Origin: an uncultured Bacteroidales bacterium
GTDB taxonomy: Bacteria; Bacteroidota; Bacteroidia; Bacteroidales; UBA932
DNA: 64,000 bases
Assembly (NCBI GenBank): GCA_947253655.1
Contig: CAMYAE010000003.1
Span: forward strand, 1 to 64,000
Direction of reading: 5' to 3'
Shown here: in pieces, positions 8,475 to 17,952 of the stretch
Numbering within the stretch: the first letter of the stretch is position 1
How the letters are laid out: every line of letters starts with the position of its first letter
The notes under the pieces: generated by a model
What the model saw: only the letters and a program-made list of their open reading frames with translations
The model's database searches: none
Told to the model about the DNA's origin: nothing
Translations under genes and position numbers: made by a program

Positions 8475-9650
8475 ATGTGTGAAGAAATCAATGAATTCAG
8501 CAATATCAGTCCTTATTCAGATGAAGAAGCTGTAAAGGCTTTAGGAAAATTGGCAGATCATCCGGCTGCCATTGAAATATCCAAAAACATATTTCCGGAC
8601 AAAGAGCCTACATTTTTGAGAGACAGTCTAAAGGCGATACGGAGCATTGATGAATTCCAGACTGTGGTGATGTCTAAGGCCATAGAGTGGGTACTCGCGA
8701 CGACTGCACATAATTTTTCTTATGACGGTATAGAGAACATCCGCAAAATGGATGGGAAGTTTCTGGCTCTTTCAAATCATCGGGACATAATCATGGATCC
8801 GGCAATCACCCAGGTTGTCCTGTACCGCAACGGTATCCCGATGACGGAAATTGCCGTTGGCGACAATCTGCTTTCCAACAAATATATAGAATATCTCATC
8901 AGGTCCAACAGGATGATTAAAGTCATCAGGGGCATCAGTGCAAGAGAGCTCTATCTATCATCCCAACTGCTGTCAAAATATATAAGACAATGCGTAACAA
9001 CAGGCAGGAGCTCGATATGGATAGCACAGAGAGAGGGGAGAGCGAAGAACGGGTTCGACACGACGGAGCAGGGGCTTCTGAAAATGCTGGACATGAGCGG
9101 CACCTCAGACTTCGTATCGAATTTCCTGGAACTGAATATAATTCCGCTTAGTATCTCGTATGAATATGAGCCATGCGACATATTGAAAGCGAGGGAAGTT
9201 CTTATATCAAGGACACAGAAATATGTAAAGGGCTCACGAGAGGATCTTGTAAGCATTATAACGGGAATAAAGCAGGAGAAAGGCAATATTCACCTGAATA
9301 TCGGCCAGCCTTTGTCTAAGGAGGAAATCGAGGCTGCTGCTGTCTGCAACAAGAATGACAGATACCAGGCTATCAGACATTCTGTCGATTTAAGGGTAAT
9401 TGACGGATATCAGCTTTGGAAAACGAACTACATGGGCTATGACATGCTCAATCACTGCTACAAATATGCACACATGTACACCCCTGAAGACGTGAAGATG
9501 TTCACAGATTATATCGAACAAAAATTGGATTCTGTCGAAAAATCTCTAAACCGTCACGATTTGAGAGAGATATTGTTGGGAATATACGGCAATCCTGTGC
9601 GTTCCAAAGAGATGTTGGCAGAAGAAATTCAGGCCCGCAATCAGGCCTGA
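8475..9650 (+). CDS. PlsC-like glycerolipid acyltransferase
   Basis: A 391-residue protein of the lysophospholipid/glycerol-phosphate acyltransferase superfamily, likely involved in membrane lipid synthesis. The acyltransferase block I is seen as LALSNHRDIIMDPA (catalytic His and Asp), and a later block as SIWIAQREGRAKNGFD, corresponding to the EGxR substrate-binding region. No signal peptide or clear membrane segment is visible. The frame is open to a TTG at 8406, but a full promoter lies in between, so ATG 8475 is chosen. The exact acyl acceptor cannot be predicted. Confidence 0.8.
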   Translation: MCEEINEFSNISPYSDEEAVKALGKLADHPAAIEISKNIFPDKEPTFLRDSLKAIRSIDEFQTVVMSKAIEWVLATTAHNFSYDGIENIRKMDGKFLALSNHRDIIMDPAITQVVLYRNGIPMTEIAVGDNLLSNKYIEYLIRSNRMIKVIRGISARELYLSSQLLSKYIRQCVTTGRSSIWIAQREGRAKNGFDTTEQGLLKMLDMSGTSDFVSNFLELNIIPLSISYEYEPCDILKAREVLISRTQKYVKGSREDLVSIITGIKQEKGNIHLNIGQPLSKEEIEAAAVCNKNDRYQAIRHSVDLRVIDGYQLWKTNYMGYDMLNHCYKYAHMYTPEDVKMFTDYIEQKLDSVEKSLNRHDLREILLGIYGNPVRSKEMLAEEIQARNQA

Positions 9651-9653
9651 TTT

Positions 9654-10577
9654 CTAACTTTTATCAATCAAGTGCACATCCAGCTGCGGGAACGGTATCT
9701 GAATCCCTTTCTGTGTCAGTGTCGTGTAGATTTTCTCATTGATATCGTAGAGCACAGACCAATAGTCTTCCACTTTCGCCCATGCTTTTGCGGAAAACTC
9801 TATCGAGCTGTCTTTCATGCCGGAAAGGTTAACTGACGGCTCTGGAGCCTCGCCTGTAGTGATAATTCTTTCATCAGACCTCAATATATCGAGCAAGGTG
9901 TCCTTTACAAGCTTGAATTCAGTGCCATAGGAAACATTCACACTCCATGCCACCCTATGTAGCGGGTTATGGGAGAAATTGTCAATATTGCCATTGAACA
10001 AGGCTCCGTTCGGCATTATAATGACTGAATTTTCGTATGTCCTTATCTTTGTACTGACAATATTGATTTCTGTAATATAACCCTCATAGCCTTGGGCCTT
10101 GATATAGTCTCCCGTCTTGAAAGGCTTGAACACCAATATCATAACTCCACCGGCAAAGTTTTGGACCGTCCCTCCGAGTGCCATGCCTATAGCCATACCT
10201 CCTGCGGCAAGAATGGCTGCAATCGAAGTCGTGTTGATGCCTAAAGCACTTATTGTAATGATAATAAGTATTATCGTAAGGGAAATTGACACCAGGCTGT
10301 TCACAAAGGTTACAATAGCCTTTTCCGTGCCTTTCTTTACAAAAATACTATTGATTATCTTGCCTATGCGCTTGATAAGCCATGCTCCAATGATATAGAT
10401 TGCAATTGCGGCGAGCACTTTTAGGCCGAAGCCTATTCCGCTCTCGACAAGAGAAGTCAGAACTCCGCTCGGATTCTGAGCAAAATCCCCGGCAAATTGC
10501 TTGATTGCGACTTTTGCAGAATCAGCTATGTTAAGAGTATCAGAAGGGGATAAGGAAATTAAATTTAATATAATCAT
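9654..10577 (-). CDS. MscS-family mechanosensitive channel
   Basis: A 307-residue inner-membrane protein. Three hydrophobic segments are followed by the pore-lining helix rich in Gly and Ala (AAGGMAIGMALGGTVQNFAGG), the beta domain (KPFKTGDYIKAQGYEGYI) and a cytoplasmic alpha/beta domain ending near FPQLDVHL. It releases solutes under hypo-osmotic stress. It converges with the acyltransferase gene, with 3 bases between the stops, and starts 7 bases after the stop of the cysteate synthase-like gene on the same strand. Confidence 0.92.
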   Translation of the reverse strand: MIILNLISLSPSDTLNIADSAKVAIKQFAGDFAQNPSGVLTSLVESGIGFGLKVLAAIAIYIIGAWLIKRIGKIINSIFVKKGTEKAIVTFVNSLVSISLTIILIIITISALGINTTSIAAILAAGGMAIGMALGGTVQNFAGGVMILVFKPFKTGDYIKAQGYEGYITEINIVSTKIRTYENSVIIMPNGALFNGNIDNFSHNPLHRVAWSVNVSYGTEFKLVKDTLLDILRSDERIITTGEAPEPSVNLSGMKDSSIEFSAKAWAKVEDYWSVLYDINEKIYTTLTQKGIQIPFPQLDVHLIDKS

Positions 10578-10584
10578 GGGATAT

Positions 10585-11868
10585 TTAGAATAAACTGTTA
10601 ACGGCAGCGATTATTTCTTCTTCCGGAAGTTCATGGCTAAGCACCAAATCCGGTTTCTTCATAGAAAAACCTTTCTTTGTGGAGTTCAACATTCCTCCTC
10701 CTGTGATATTCAGCATTATCACCTCGTCTTTTTTTACTGTTCCCTCATCGATGGCATGCTTGAGTCCTCCTATGGCACAGGCGGCGGCAGGGAAAATATC
10801 GCAACCTTCGGTATTGAAGAACTGCAACATCCAATAGACAATTTCATCGTTTGATATCTTGTACATATCGCCATTTGACGATTCCAGAACATCGAACAGG
10901 CCACCTGCCAAAGAATAAGGCGGCTTGCGGTTAGAGAGGACTTTTGCAAGGATTACCTCGGCATTTCTCCTTGACTGGTCGGCTGATATCGGCAGCAAAG
11001 ACCTTGAGCGGGCTTTCCACGAATCATACATTATGGTATATGGAGTATTCTGACAGGCGTAAATCCTCATGTTGTTTTTGCCAAATCTGCCGTCTTCTTC
11101 CAGCCTCATCGCGTTTTCCCATACGGCGATCGCTCCTGTGCCGCTGCCCACAGACTGGAAATATGCATCAGGAATTCGCCCAATTGTCTCTATGGCAGAC
11201 AGAATGGTTGTGCCCATCCCGTCACGCCTTGCTATATTCTTTGCTCCTCCCTCGGCGAAGTAGCCGGGATCAGAGCACAGCTTGTCACCCAAGGTTATGG
11301 CGTCGAAATAGTCCGAGCCGTGAGGTGTGGCTACGATTTTAACGCAATTGCGCAAGGGCTTTCTGAACCACAAGTCGCTGATATTGTCTTCCGGAATACA
11401 GATTACGACAGGTATATTGTTATTGGAGCAGACACGGGCAAAAGCTCTGGCCGTATTGCCTGCCGACTGCACAACGAGGATGCGTTTTTGTTTTTTCGGG
11501 AGCTTGGCGCAAACCGAATATGCTTCGGTCTCCTTGAAAGAACATGTCTCCATTCTTGCACCTATTTTAGGCCAATATCCGGAAAATGTTATATACAAAT
11601 TCTCCAGACCGAGAATAGAAGCAAGTCCTTTACTTTTGTACGTGATAGGCATGTGGGAATGCTTCAGAAGCCTTTGTGCCGGCATCCAGTCCACATATCT
11701 GAAAAGATTTTTTTCATCAATCCTTGGAGTGAATTTCTTGTTGGCATATATTGCCCTTACCAATGAAGGCTCCGTCCCCTCCGGGTCAGTCAATGTCCAG
11801 CCGGCATCTTCGAAAATTCTGCCGGTCCCAACATTCATCAGTTGATATTTAGTCGGTTTGAATGACAT
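10585..11868 (-). CDS. Cysteate synthase-like PLP enzyme
   Basis: A 427-residue PLP-dependent enzyme of the threonine synthase fold. The PLP lysine is in TCSFKETEAYSV, and a phosphate-binding Gly-rich loop is present at SVGSGTGA. The N-terminus (KYQLMNVGTGRIFEDAGW) and body resemble the Bacteroidota proteins annotated as cysteate synthase, which make cysteate from phosphoserine and sulfite. In this phylum cysteate feeds sulfonolipid (capnine) synthesis. A divergent threonine synthase is the main alternative. No other sulfonolipid gene is in the window. Confidence 0.75.
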   Translation of the reverse strand: MSFKPTKYQLMNVGTGRIFEDAGWTLTDPEGTEPSLVRAIYANKKFTPRIDEKNLFRYVDWMPAQRLLKHSHMPITYKSKGLASILGLENLYITFSGYWPKIGARMETCSFKETEAYSVCAKLPKKQKRILVVQSAGNTARAFARVCSNNNIPVVICIPEDNISDLWFRKPLRNCVKIVATPHGSDYFDAITLGDKLCSDPGYFAEGGAKNIARRDGMGTTILSAIETIGRIPDAYFQSVGSGTGAIAVWENAMRLEEDGRFGKNNMRIYACQNTPYTIMYDSWKARSRSLLPISADQSRRNAEVILAKVLSNRKPPYSLAGGLFDVLESSNGDMYKISNDEIVYWMLQFFNTEGCDIFPAAACAIGGLKHAIDEGTVKKDEVIMLNITGGGMLNSTKKGFSMKKPDLVLSHELPEEEIIAAVNSLF

Positions 11869-11885
11869 AATAAGGTCTTATTATT

Positions 11886-12839
11886 TTATGCATGTTTAAA
11901 TAGATAAACCAGATATAAAGCTTCCAGCAGTAGAAATACGAGGCCTTCCGCTTTATCCAGCTTGTTTTTCTTTCCGGTATAAATACTTGCCCAAATCATA
12001 ACAACACTCAGCATCAAGACTGAAAGGTCAACGAAGTTGATTGAATCCATTGAAAGAGGACGGATTATCGCCGAAGTGCCGAGGATCAGCAGGATATTGA
12101 AAATATTAGAACCAAGTATGTTTCCGAGGGCAAGTTGCCCTTTATTTTTTACAGCAGCAACTATACATGTGGCAAGTTCCGGCAGGGAAGTGCCACCTGC
12201 TAAAAGGGTTATGGCTATGAACTTGTCGCTGACCCCTGCCATCTTAGCTATGTTTGTGGCCGAATCTACGAATATGTTTCCTCCGTACACCAAGGAGGCA
12301 AGCCCTCCAATAACCATGACTGTAGACAGCCCTATGCTGTAGATCTTTTCATTTTCATCTGCAATAGGCGACTCGTTGCGCTTGAACGATGTGTACATAT
12401 ACCAGATGAATATGAGAATGAAAACAATACCGTCAATTCTGCTCAATGAGTTTGCTCCCAATCCGAAGATTGTCCCATTCATGCCGAGCACAACTAACAG
12501 AAGTGTTGCACCTATATTTATAGGAATATCCCGCTTCCTGTTGCTCTCCGTAATTTCTATCGGTAAAATCATTGCCGTAATTCCGAGAATGAGTAGGATA
12601 TTGAAGATATTGGAGCCTATAACATTTCCAACAGCAATATCGGCATTTCCCTTTACAGCAGCAAAGAGACTGACCACAAATTCTGGAGCCGATGTCCCCA
12701 TTCCGATAATAGTCAGTCCGATTACAAATTCACTGATACCTGCTTTTCTCGCAATGCTGGATGCCCCGTCTACAAGGAACTCCGCCCCGAGAACAATCAG
12801 AGCCAGCCCCGCCGCCAATATCAATATTTGAACTAACAT
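11886..12839 (-). CDS. Na+/Ca2+ exchanger-family antiporter (YrbG-like)
   Basis: A 317-residue, roughly ten-helix membrane protein of the CaCA family. The two inverted alpha repeats that form the ion site are clear: GMGTSAPEFVVS with GNVIGSNIFNILLILG, and GGTSLPELATC with GNILGSNIFNILLILG. It exchanges Na+ or H+ for Ca2+ across the inner membrane. A TATCTTTG -7 box (complement, 12861-12868) lies 21 bases before the ATG, without an obvious TTG box. Confidence 0.92.
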   Translation of the reverse strand: MLVQILILAAGLALIVLGAEFLVDGASSIARKAGISEFVIGLTIIGMGTSAPEFVVSLFAAVKGNADIAVGNVIGSNIFNILLILGITAMILPIEITESNRKRDIPINIGATLLLVVLGMNGTIFGLGANSLSRIDGIVFILIFIWYMYTSFKRNESPIADENEKIYSIGLSTVMVIGGLASLVYGGNIFVDSATNIAKMAGVSDKFIAITLLAGGTSLPELATCIVAAVKNKGQLALGNILGSNIFNILLILGTSAIIRPLSMDSINFVDLSVLMLSVVMIWASIYTGKKNKLDKAEGLVFLLLEALYLVYLFKHA

Positions 12840-12860
12840 TAATTTATCATAAAAATTTCA

Positions 12861-12868
12861 CAAAGATA
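12861..12868 (-). promoter_or_regulatory. -7 promoter element of the yrbG-like gene
   Basis: The complement reads TATCTTTG, matching TAnnTTTG, in the 36-base gap upstream of the exchanger gene. Confidence 0.5.
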
Positions 12869-12875
12869 ATAAATT

Positions 12876-14285
12876 TTATCTTCTTGTCAGAAGACACACA
12901 TTCTCAACATGCATTGTGTGGGGGAACATGTCCATAGGCTGTACGGCTTTGATGTCATAAGCGGTAGCAAGTATGGCCAGATCCCTGGCCTGTGATGCCG
13001 GATTGCAGCTCACATAGACGATTTTTTCCGGTGCGGCGGACAGAATGACCTTTGCTACATCAGGGTGAATTCCGGCCCTCGGAGGGTCCAGAATAATGAC
13101 ATCAGGCTTACCGTTGGCTGCTATGAAATCCTCATTAAGTACGTCTTTCATGTCACCGGCGTAGAAACTGCAATTGTCTATACCGTTATTCTTTGCATTC
13201 TCAATCGCATCCTCAATGGCTTCGGGCACATATTCTATTCCGACAACCTTCTTTGCACCGGAAGACACAAACTGCGCTATTGTGCCTGTGCCGGTGTACA
13301 GGTCATATACAACTTCATTTCCTGAAAGTCCGGCAAAATTCCTCGCGACTTTGTACAGCTTGTAAGCCTGGCTGCTGTTGGTCTGATAGAACGATTTTGG
13401 GCCTATGCGGAAATCAAGGCCCTCCATTGTTTCATAAATGGCCTCTTCGCCCTTATAAAGTATACACTCCTGATCTCCTATGGAGTCGTTGAGCTTGGTA
13501 TTAATGACATAATAGAGAGAGCGGATCTGCGGGAAAGCGTCAGAGACCGCATCCAGCAGCTTGACTCTTGCGTTTTTATCCTCACCGGCAAAACACATTA
13601 TCAGCATCACGTCCCCACGGTTGTTTGTTCTGACAATCATATTCCGCAGATAGCCTTTATTGGCACGTATGTCATAAAATTCCAGAGAATTACGGACCGC
13701 ATAATCCTTCATGAAAAGGCGTATTGCATTGGACGGCTCTTTCTGGAGCCAGCATTTTTTTATATCCAGCACCTTGTCGAAAAATTTTCCGACATGGAAG
13801 CCCAAGCCCATTTTATCACTTTCAGGCATGGAATTAACGTCTTCACCTGAATATATCCACCTTCTGGAAGAAAATGTAAACTCTAACTTGTTTCTGTAGA
13901 AAGTGGTTTCATCGGCCGGAACGATAGGGTAGACCTCCGGAATATCCAGATGCCCTATTCTGCTCAACTGATCGAAAACCTGCCGCTGCTTAGCCTGCAA
14001 CTGCATTTCGTATGGTAGCGGTTGCCATTTGCATCCTCCGCAGATACCGAAATGCTCGCAGAAAGGATGAAGACGTTTTTCTGAGGGAGTGACAATTTCC
14101 GAGATAAAGCCCTCCATATAATTTTTCTTCTTCTTTGTAACCTTTACATTGACCACATCCCCGGGTACTGCAAATTCTACAAAAACTACAGTCCCGTCAT
14201 CGGCATGACCCATAGATTTTCCTTCGGCCGCAACGGCTTCTATCCTTATGTTTTCAAGGATAATATCGGTTTTCTTTTTGCTCAT
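12876..14285 (-). CDS. rlmD: 23S rRNA (uracil-C5)-methyltransferase RlmD/RlmCD type
   Basis: A 469-residue SAM-dependent RNA methyltransferase. The order is an N-terminal TRAM domain (about residues 8-70), an Fe-S cluster cysteine motif (CEHFGICGGCKW plus a distal Cys), SAM-binding YDLYTGTGTIAQF, ILDPPRAG, and the catalytic-cysteine motif IVYVSCNP near the C-terminus. It methylates U1939 and/or U747 of 23S rRNA. It starts 5 bases after the Na/Pi symporter stop. The site specificity is inferred from length and the Fe-S motif. Confidence 0.9.
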   Translation of the reverse strand: MSKKKTDIILENIRIEAVAAEGKSMGHADDGTVVFVEFAVPGDVVNVKVTKKKKNYMEGFISEIVTPSEKRLHPFCEHFGICGGCKWQPLPYEMQLQAKQRQVFDQLSRIGHLDIPEVYPIVPADETTFYRNKLEFTFSSRRWIYSGEDVNSMPESDKMGLGFHVGKFFDKVLDIKKCWLQKEPSNAIRLFMKDYAVRNSLEFYDIRANKGYLRNMIVRTNNRGDVMLIMCFAGEDKNARVKLLDAVSDAFPQIRSLYYVINTKLNDSIGDQECILYKGEEAIYETMEGLDFRIGPKSFYQTNSSQAYKLYKVARNFAGLSGNEVVYDLYTGTGTIAQFVSSGAKKVVGIEYVPEAIEDAIENAKNNGIDNCSFYAGDMKDVLNEDFIAANGKPDVIILDPPRAGIHPDVAKVILSAAPEKIVYVSCNPASQARDLAILATAYDIKAVQPMDMFPHTMHVENVCLLTRR

Positions 14286-14290
14286 AATAA

Positions 14291-15988
14291 TTATTCGGAG
14301 TTCCTCACAATGGCCTGAGACACATTAATCATGAAATCCCCCATAGCCTCAAGTTCGGATATAAAATCAAGGAAGTAGTTGTTGGAAAGATAGTTGCCCT
14401 CTCTCTTCTCAATCTGTTCTATAGACATATTGCGAAATTCGTTCCTCATTTTGTTGATTTCATTCTCTGCGTTGTAGGCGTTTGAAATATCAGTCAGGCT
14501 GCCGTTTGAGGCCTCTTTAAGATTTGTCCTCATTATATCATAGGCTTCATCTACCTTTGCAACAAGGCTGTTCATGGACCGGAGAGATGCCTCGTCAAAC
14601 TTCATATTATGCACCCTTTCACGTTCCAAAATCCTGCTGATATTTTCTCCGCAGTCTCCAAGGCTCTCAAGTTCGCCGATAATCCTGAAAAGAACCCTTA
14701 TCTGTTCTGCTTCCTCGGCCCCGATACCCGAAGTCGTAAGTCCGTTGAGAAAGTCGGCGATCTTAAATTCAAATTTATCGCTAATCTCTTCGTATTCAAC
14801 AAGTTTCATACGATATTTCTCGAATGTGTCAGGGTCGGTCTCATTCAGGGCTTTGGATACATATCCGAAGCCTTCATGGCTGATTTCAGCAAAATTCTGC
14901 ACTTCCCCCATTGCCTGGGCTATAGAAATTGCCACAGGACCTATCGGGCCGGTTCCAATATATTTAAGCATGCTGCTATCAGCTTTTTTCCAGCCCTGAA
15001 ACATCTTATCCAATAGCTTGACAATTAATCCGGTAAACCATATCAACAGAACAGTTCCTACAAGATTGAATGCCGTATGGAAAAGACAGAGGCCGTAGAG
15101 TGGGGAAGTGTCCATGTGGATAGACTCCAATGCCGGATTTGTGCCTGTAAATACGTCAATAGCAAGCCCAATTGCCTTGGTTGCCGGATTGAAAAATATA
15201 AGTATGATTGCAGCAACCGAGAGGTTAAATAGAAAATGAACTACGGCAGCTTGTTTTGCTCTGATATTCAATGTCTTGCGAGTAACGAGCTGACCGGATA
15301 CCGTGGTGCCGATATTTGCTCCTATGATTAGGGCGCAGCCTAATTGGAAATCCAGCCAGCTCATGCACATAATTAGGGCAAGTATGACTACAGAGCTGGA
15401 AGACTGCAATATTGCAGAAAGCACTGTACCCACAAGCACTAACAGAAGAACGGCAGGGAAGCCTCCGCTATTCAACCCTATGAACATATCCGTGAACTGT
15501 GGGTTTAATTCAATCAGATTTATTGTCTTCAATATAAAGTCAACTCCTATGAAAATCAGCGAAAAGCCCATTATTGTTTCACCTACGGTCTTGACTTTCT
15601 GCTTTTTGGATAGGTTAAGCACAAAGCCTAAGCCCAAAATCGCAAAACAGTAAGGACCTATATTCAAGGAGAATCCGAAAATTGTAATAAGCCAGGCTGT
15701 TATTGTCGTTCCTATGTTTGCACCCATTATTGCTGCTACAGACTGCGACACTGTCAGTATACCTGCACTTACAAGGCTGATAATTGTTGCTGTAGAAGCT
15801 CTTGAGGTAAGAATGGATGCCGTCATGCCGGCTCCGCTCAGCACACCTTTGAGCTTGGTTGATTTCATCCACGGGATAAATTTCCTCAGGCCGTCACCGA
15901 TAATTTTCTGAAGACCGGTGCTCAGTTGATACAGACCAAATAGAAAGAGGGCGATTGCGCCAATCAGGTTCAGGACATTCAGTAGCAT
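14291..15988 (-). CDS. Na+/phosphate cotransporter with C-terminal PhoU-like domain
   Basis: A 565-residue membrane protein. Two Na_Pi_cotrans repeats carry GANIGTTITAW and GANIGTTVSG, and LQSSSSVV is the characteristic QSSS motif. The C-terminal 200 residues are helical and PhoU-like (SISQAMGEVQNFAEISHEGF, then helices to the end). It probably imports phosphate with sodium. Its start lies 25 bases from the left end of the integrated provirus, so the provirus sits just upstream and may have displaced the native promoter. Confidence 0.92.
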   Translation of the reverse strand: MLLNVLNLIGAIALFLFGLYQLSTGLQKIIGDGLRKFIPWMKSTKLKGVLSGAGMTASILTSRASTATIISLVSAGILTVSQSVAAIMGANIGTTITAWLITIFGFSLNIGPYCFAILGLGFVLNLSKKQKVKTVGETIMGFSLIFIGVDFILKTINLIELNPQFTDMFIGLNSGGFPAVLLLVLVGTVLSAILQSSSSVVILALIMCMSWLDFQLGCALIIGANIGTTVSGQLVTRKTLNIRAKQAAVVHFLFNLSVAAIILIFFNPATKAIGLAIDVFTGTNPALESIHMDTSPLYGLCLFHTAFNLVGTVLLIWFTGLIVKLLDKMFQGWKKADSSMLKYIGTGPIGPVAISIAQAMGEVQNFAEISHEGFGYVSKALNETDPDTFEKYRMKLVEYEEISDKFEFKIADFLNGLTTSGIGAEEAEQIRVLFRIIGELESLGDCGENISRILERERVHNMKFDEASLRSMNSLVAKVDEAYDIMRTNLKEASNGSLTDISNAYNAENEINKMRNEFRNMSIEQIEKREGNYLSNNYFLDFISELEAMGDFMINVSQAIVRNSE

Positions 15989-16013
15989 GACTTATATATG
16001 ACTTAAAATATAT

Positions 16014-16031
16014 AACTTAACATAATATAAA
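16014..16031. repeat. Left 18-bp att core (attL, half dif site)
   Basis: Identical to 23324-23341. It comprises the XerD-type arm (AACTTAACATAA) plus the central TATAAA. The bases that follow (GAGACTAAATA, 16032-16042) are a poor XerC arm, as expected if they come from the phage. Confidence 0.85.
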
Positions 16032-16075
16032 GAGACTAAATATCTCTTTTACGAGGACACAAAATTAGTTAAAAA

Positions 16076-16623
16076 TGATTGATATTTCAAAAATTGACTT
16101 TTATGTAAAAAGTTGTAGGCTGTCGCCTTTTGATAAGTCTTTTTCTCCTTTTGTCTATTTGGATATAGAGTTAAAAATAAGATGTATAAGCAAGTCTTTG
16201 CATTATAAGCCTTTGGTCGATGTGGAAAATTCTCCACTTTATAAGTCATTATCTTTTACAAAGGCTTCGCCTGTTGTAGTTTCTTGCAAAGACTTGCTTA
16301 TTATTCACGATTATTTGCTTTCACATTGTCCGGGCGTTCTTTCGTACTTGTTTGATAAGCATATGGAAAAAAATAGGGTTTCTCTTTTTTCAAAGATGAG
16401 CGGTTTGGAAAGGCGATATATTTTGACCCTTGAACTGTTTAATGGTTTGGCTTCTCCGGATTTGAGGGCTATAAAACTTTTGGACTTTGACTATAAACGT
16501 ATTATGAGCAATTTAGGGCGATGCAAGTATTTGAAAGAAAAAGATATTAAAGATATGCAATATAATGCAGTGGCTGGCACTTTGGATACTTCTATGTTTC
16601 ACAAAAGGAAATTTTACAAATGA
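16076..16623 (+). CDS. Provirus protein of unknown function (182 aa)
   Basis: First gene of the provirus, 45 bases inside the left repeat core. There is no recognised domain, signal or membrane segment. The protein is basic and rich in Lys, Leu and Ser, with a hydrophobic stretch CKDLLIIHDYLLSHC near the middle. It overlaps the next gene in an ATGA junction, so the two are translationally coupled. Codons are strongly AT-biased compared with host genes. A replication or regulatory role is possible from its position, but nothing in the sequence shows it. The ATG is at 16075 or 16076, within a run of A. Confidence 0.7.
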
Positions 16624-16907
16624 TTGCCCCTTTGTCAAATATAGTTGAGAGTGTCTTTTTTAGGTTTGATAAGAAAAAGGCGGAGGTGATAGTTGAATTT
16701 GTCAATTACAAGCAATTTAGGTTTGAAATTGACATTTTAGACCCTTTGTTTTATTTGCTTTTCTCTAATTCCGTTTCTTATTCCGAATATTATGAAACAG
16801 GGGTATCTCCTACTATAACTTACAATAGTCGGTATATGATTAATAGTAAGGTTTTAGATTACATTTTTTACTATACAAATCGTTTCGTAAAACGAAGCAA
16901 ACGTTAA
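16620..16907 (+). CDS. Provirus protein of unknown function (95 aa)
   Basis: A small protein with a basic C-terminus (TNRFVKRSKR) and no recognisable domain. Its ATG overlaps the stop of the preceding gene by four bases. A hairpin (GCAAAC/GTTTGC, 5-base loop, 16897-16913) overlaps its stop codon. No function can be assigned. Confidence 0.65.
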   Translation: MIAPLSNIVESVFFRFDKKKAEVIVEFVNYKQFRFEIDILDPLFYLLFSNSVSYSEYYETGVSPTITYNSRYMINSKVLDYIFYYTNRFVKRSKR

Positions 16908-16913
16908 GTTTGC
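16897..16913. other. Hairpin at the end of the second provirus gene
   Basis: A perfect 6-bp stem with a 5-base loop. It is not followed by a T run, so it is not a typical terminator. It could be an element of the ssDNA genome such as an origin or packaging fold. Confidence 0.35.
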
Positions 16914-17003
16914 GGCTGGTCTTGTTATAAACAGGTCAAATTACACAAATATATATAGTTGACTTTTTTTATTCATTATTTACAAATATTAATTTTTTTC
17001 ATT

Positions 17004-17885
17004 ATGTTACTTTATTCGGGAGGTCTCCCCATGAGTGGAGATGTTAGATGTCTTAAAAGTATTCATGCTTTGCGTTTTGAAGTTGAGACTAAAAAGTATA
17101 TGCAACAGACTAGTTCCGATGACAATTCCGTTTTTGACCCTTTTAAGGAGTTGAAATTACGCGTACAGTATGTAGGTTCAAATGGTTTGGTAAGTGAATT
17201 AATTCCTTTTACCAGTTTGATTGATGCTTTTTCTTTGTCAAATGCTGAAAATGGTTCTTATCGTGTTGTCGTAGGTTCTTATTTCAAGGCTTCTTTGTAT
17301 GGTACTGTTGTTCTTTCGCCGGGAACTTTGAAACTTGATGACCACCATTTTTTGCAAGTTTCACTTAGTACACCTCAAAACACTGAGCATTATCCTAATA
17401 TTAAAATTTATGGGATTGAGGGGGTCAATTTGACTGATGTTGCATACAAATTAAATCCTTTATTTGTGCCGCAGGGTGTTCGTACTGTTTCTTTTGAGCG
17501 GGGAAATAACTTTGCTTTTGGTTTTAGAGTAGATAATGATGCTCTTGAACAGATTGTTCTGTCCTCACAGAATAGAAGTATGACCGTTAACCTTTCAGAG
17601 CTCGAAGCACTCGGACAAATGAACTCGGATATTGCTTTTTGTCTCGCATGCCGTTCGCATGAAATTAAGGTTACAGGAATTGAGGGTAACGATAAGGCTG
17701 CAATAGATGGATGGGAAGGTAATAAAACTTTTGTCCGCCAAGGTCAATTTCCTATTGTTACAATTCCTTGTAAATCAGATGTTTGGAGTAGCAGAGAAGA
17801 ACAGCCCGAAATACAGTCTTTTCAGATTACTACGACTAACGGAAAGGAACAAATTCTATACGGTATAGAGAGAATTAGGCTCTAA
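17004..17885 (+). CDS. Candidate major capsid protein (double jelly-roll)
   Basis: A 293-residue protein (about 32 kDa), almost entirely predicted beta strand and rich in short V/I/F strands separated by polar turns, with no membrane segment. Size and character suit a double jelly-roll capsid protein such as those of FLiP and PM2, but I cannot prove the fold by eye. The strong perfect hairpin just downstream and its place ahead of membrane-protein genes fit a highly expressed virion gene. The frame opens at 16959. ATG 17004 has the A/T-rich leader usual in this group. ATG 17031 has a GGGAGG Shine-Dalgarno-like sequence 7 bases upstream and is a real alternative (284 residues). Confidence 0.55.
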   Translation: MLLYSGGLPMSGDVRCLKSIHALRFEVETKKYMQQTSSDDNSVFDPFKELKLRVQYVGSNGLVSELIPFTSLIDAFSLSNAENGSYRVVVGSYFKASLYGTVVLSPGTLKLDDHHFLQVSLSTPQNTEHYPNIKIYGIEGVNLTDVAYKLNPLFVPQGVRTVSFERGNNFAFGFRVDNDALEQIVLSSQNRSMTVNLSELEALGQMNSDIAFCLACRSHEIKVTGIEGNDKAAIDGWEGNKTFVRQGQFPIVTIPCKSDVWSSREEQPEIQSFQITTTNGKEQILYGIERIRL

Positions 17886-17904
17886 TATTCTTGTGTTTTT
17901 GCCT

Positions 17905-17932
17905 GTCAGTGCATTGGAAGCAATGCACTGAC
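17905..17932. other. Perfect 11-bp hairpin after the capsid candidate
   Basis: Arms 17905-17915 and 17922-17932 are perfectly complementary around a 6-base loop. No poly-T follows. It may end or stabilise the capsid transcript, or act as a fold in the ssDNA genome. Confidence 0.5.
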
Positions 17933-17952
17933 TTTGAAAACCCTATAAAATT

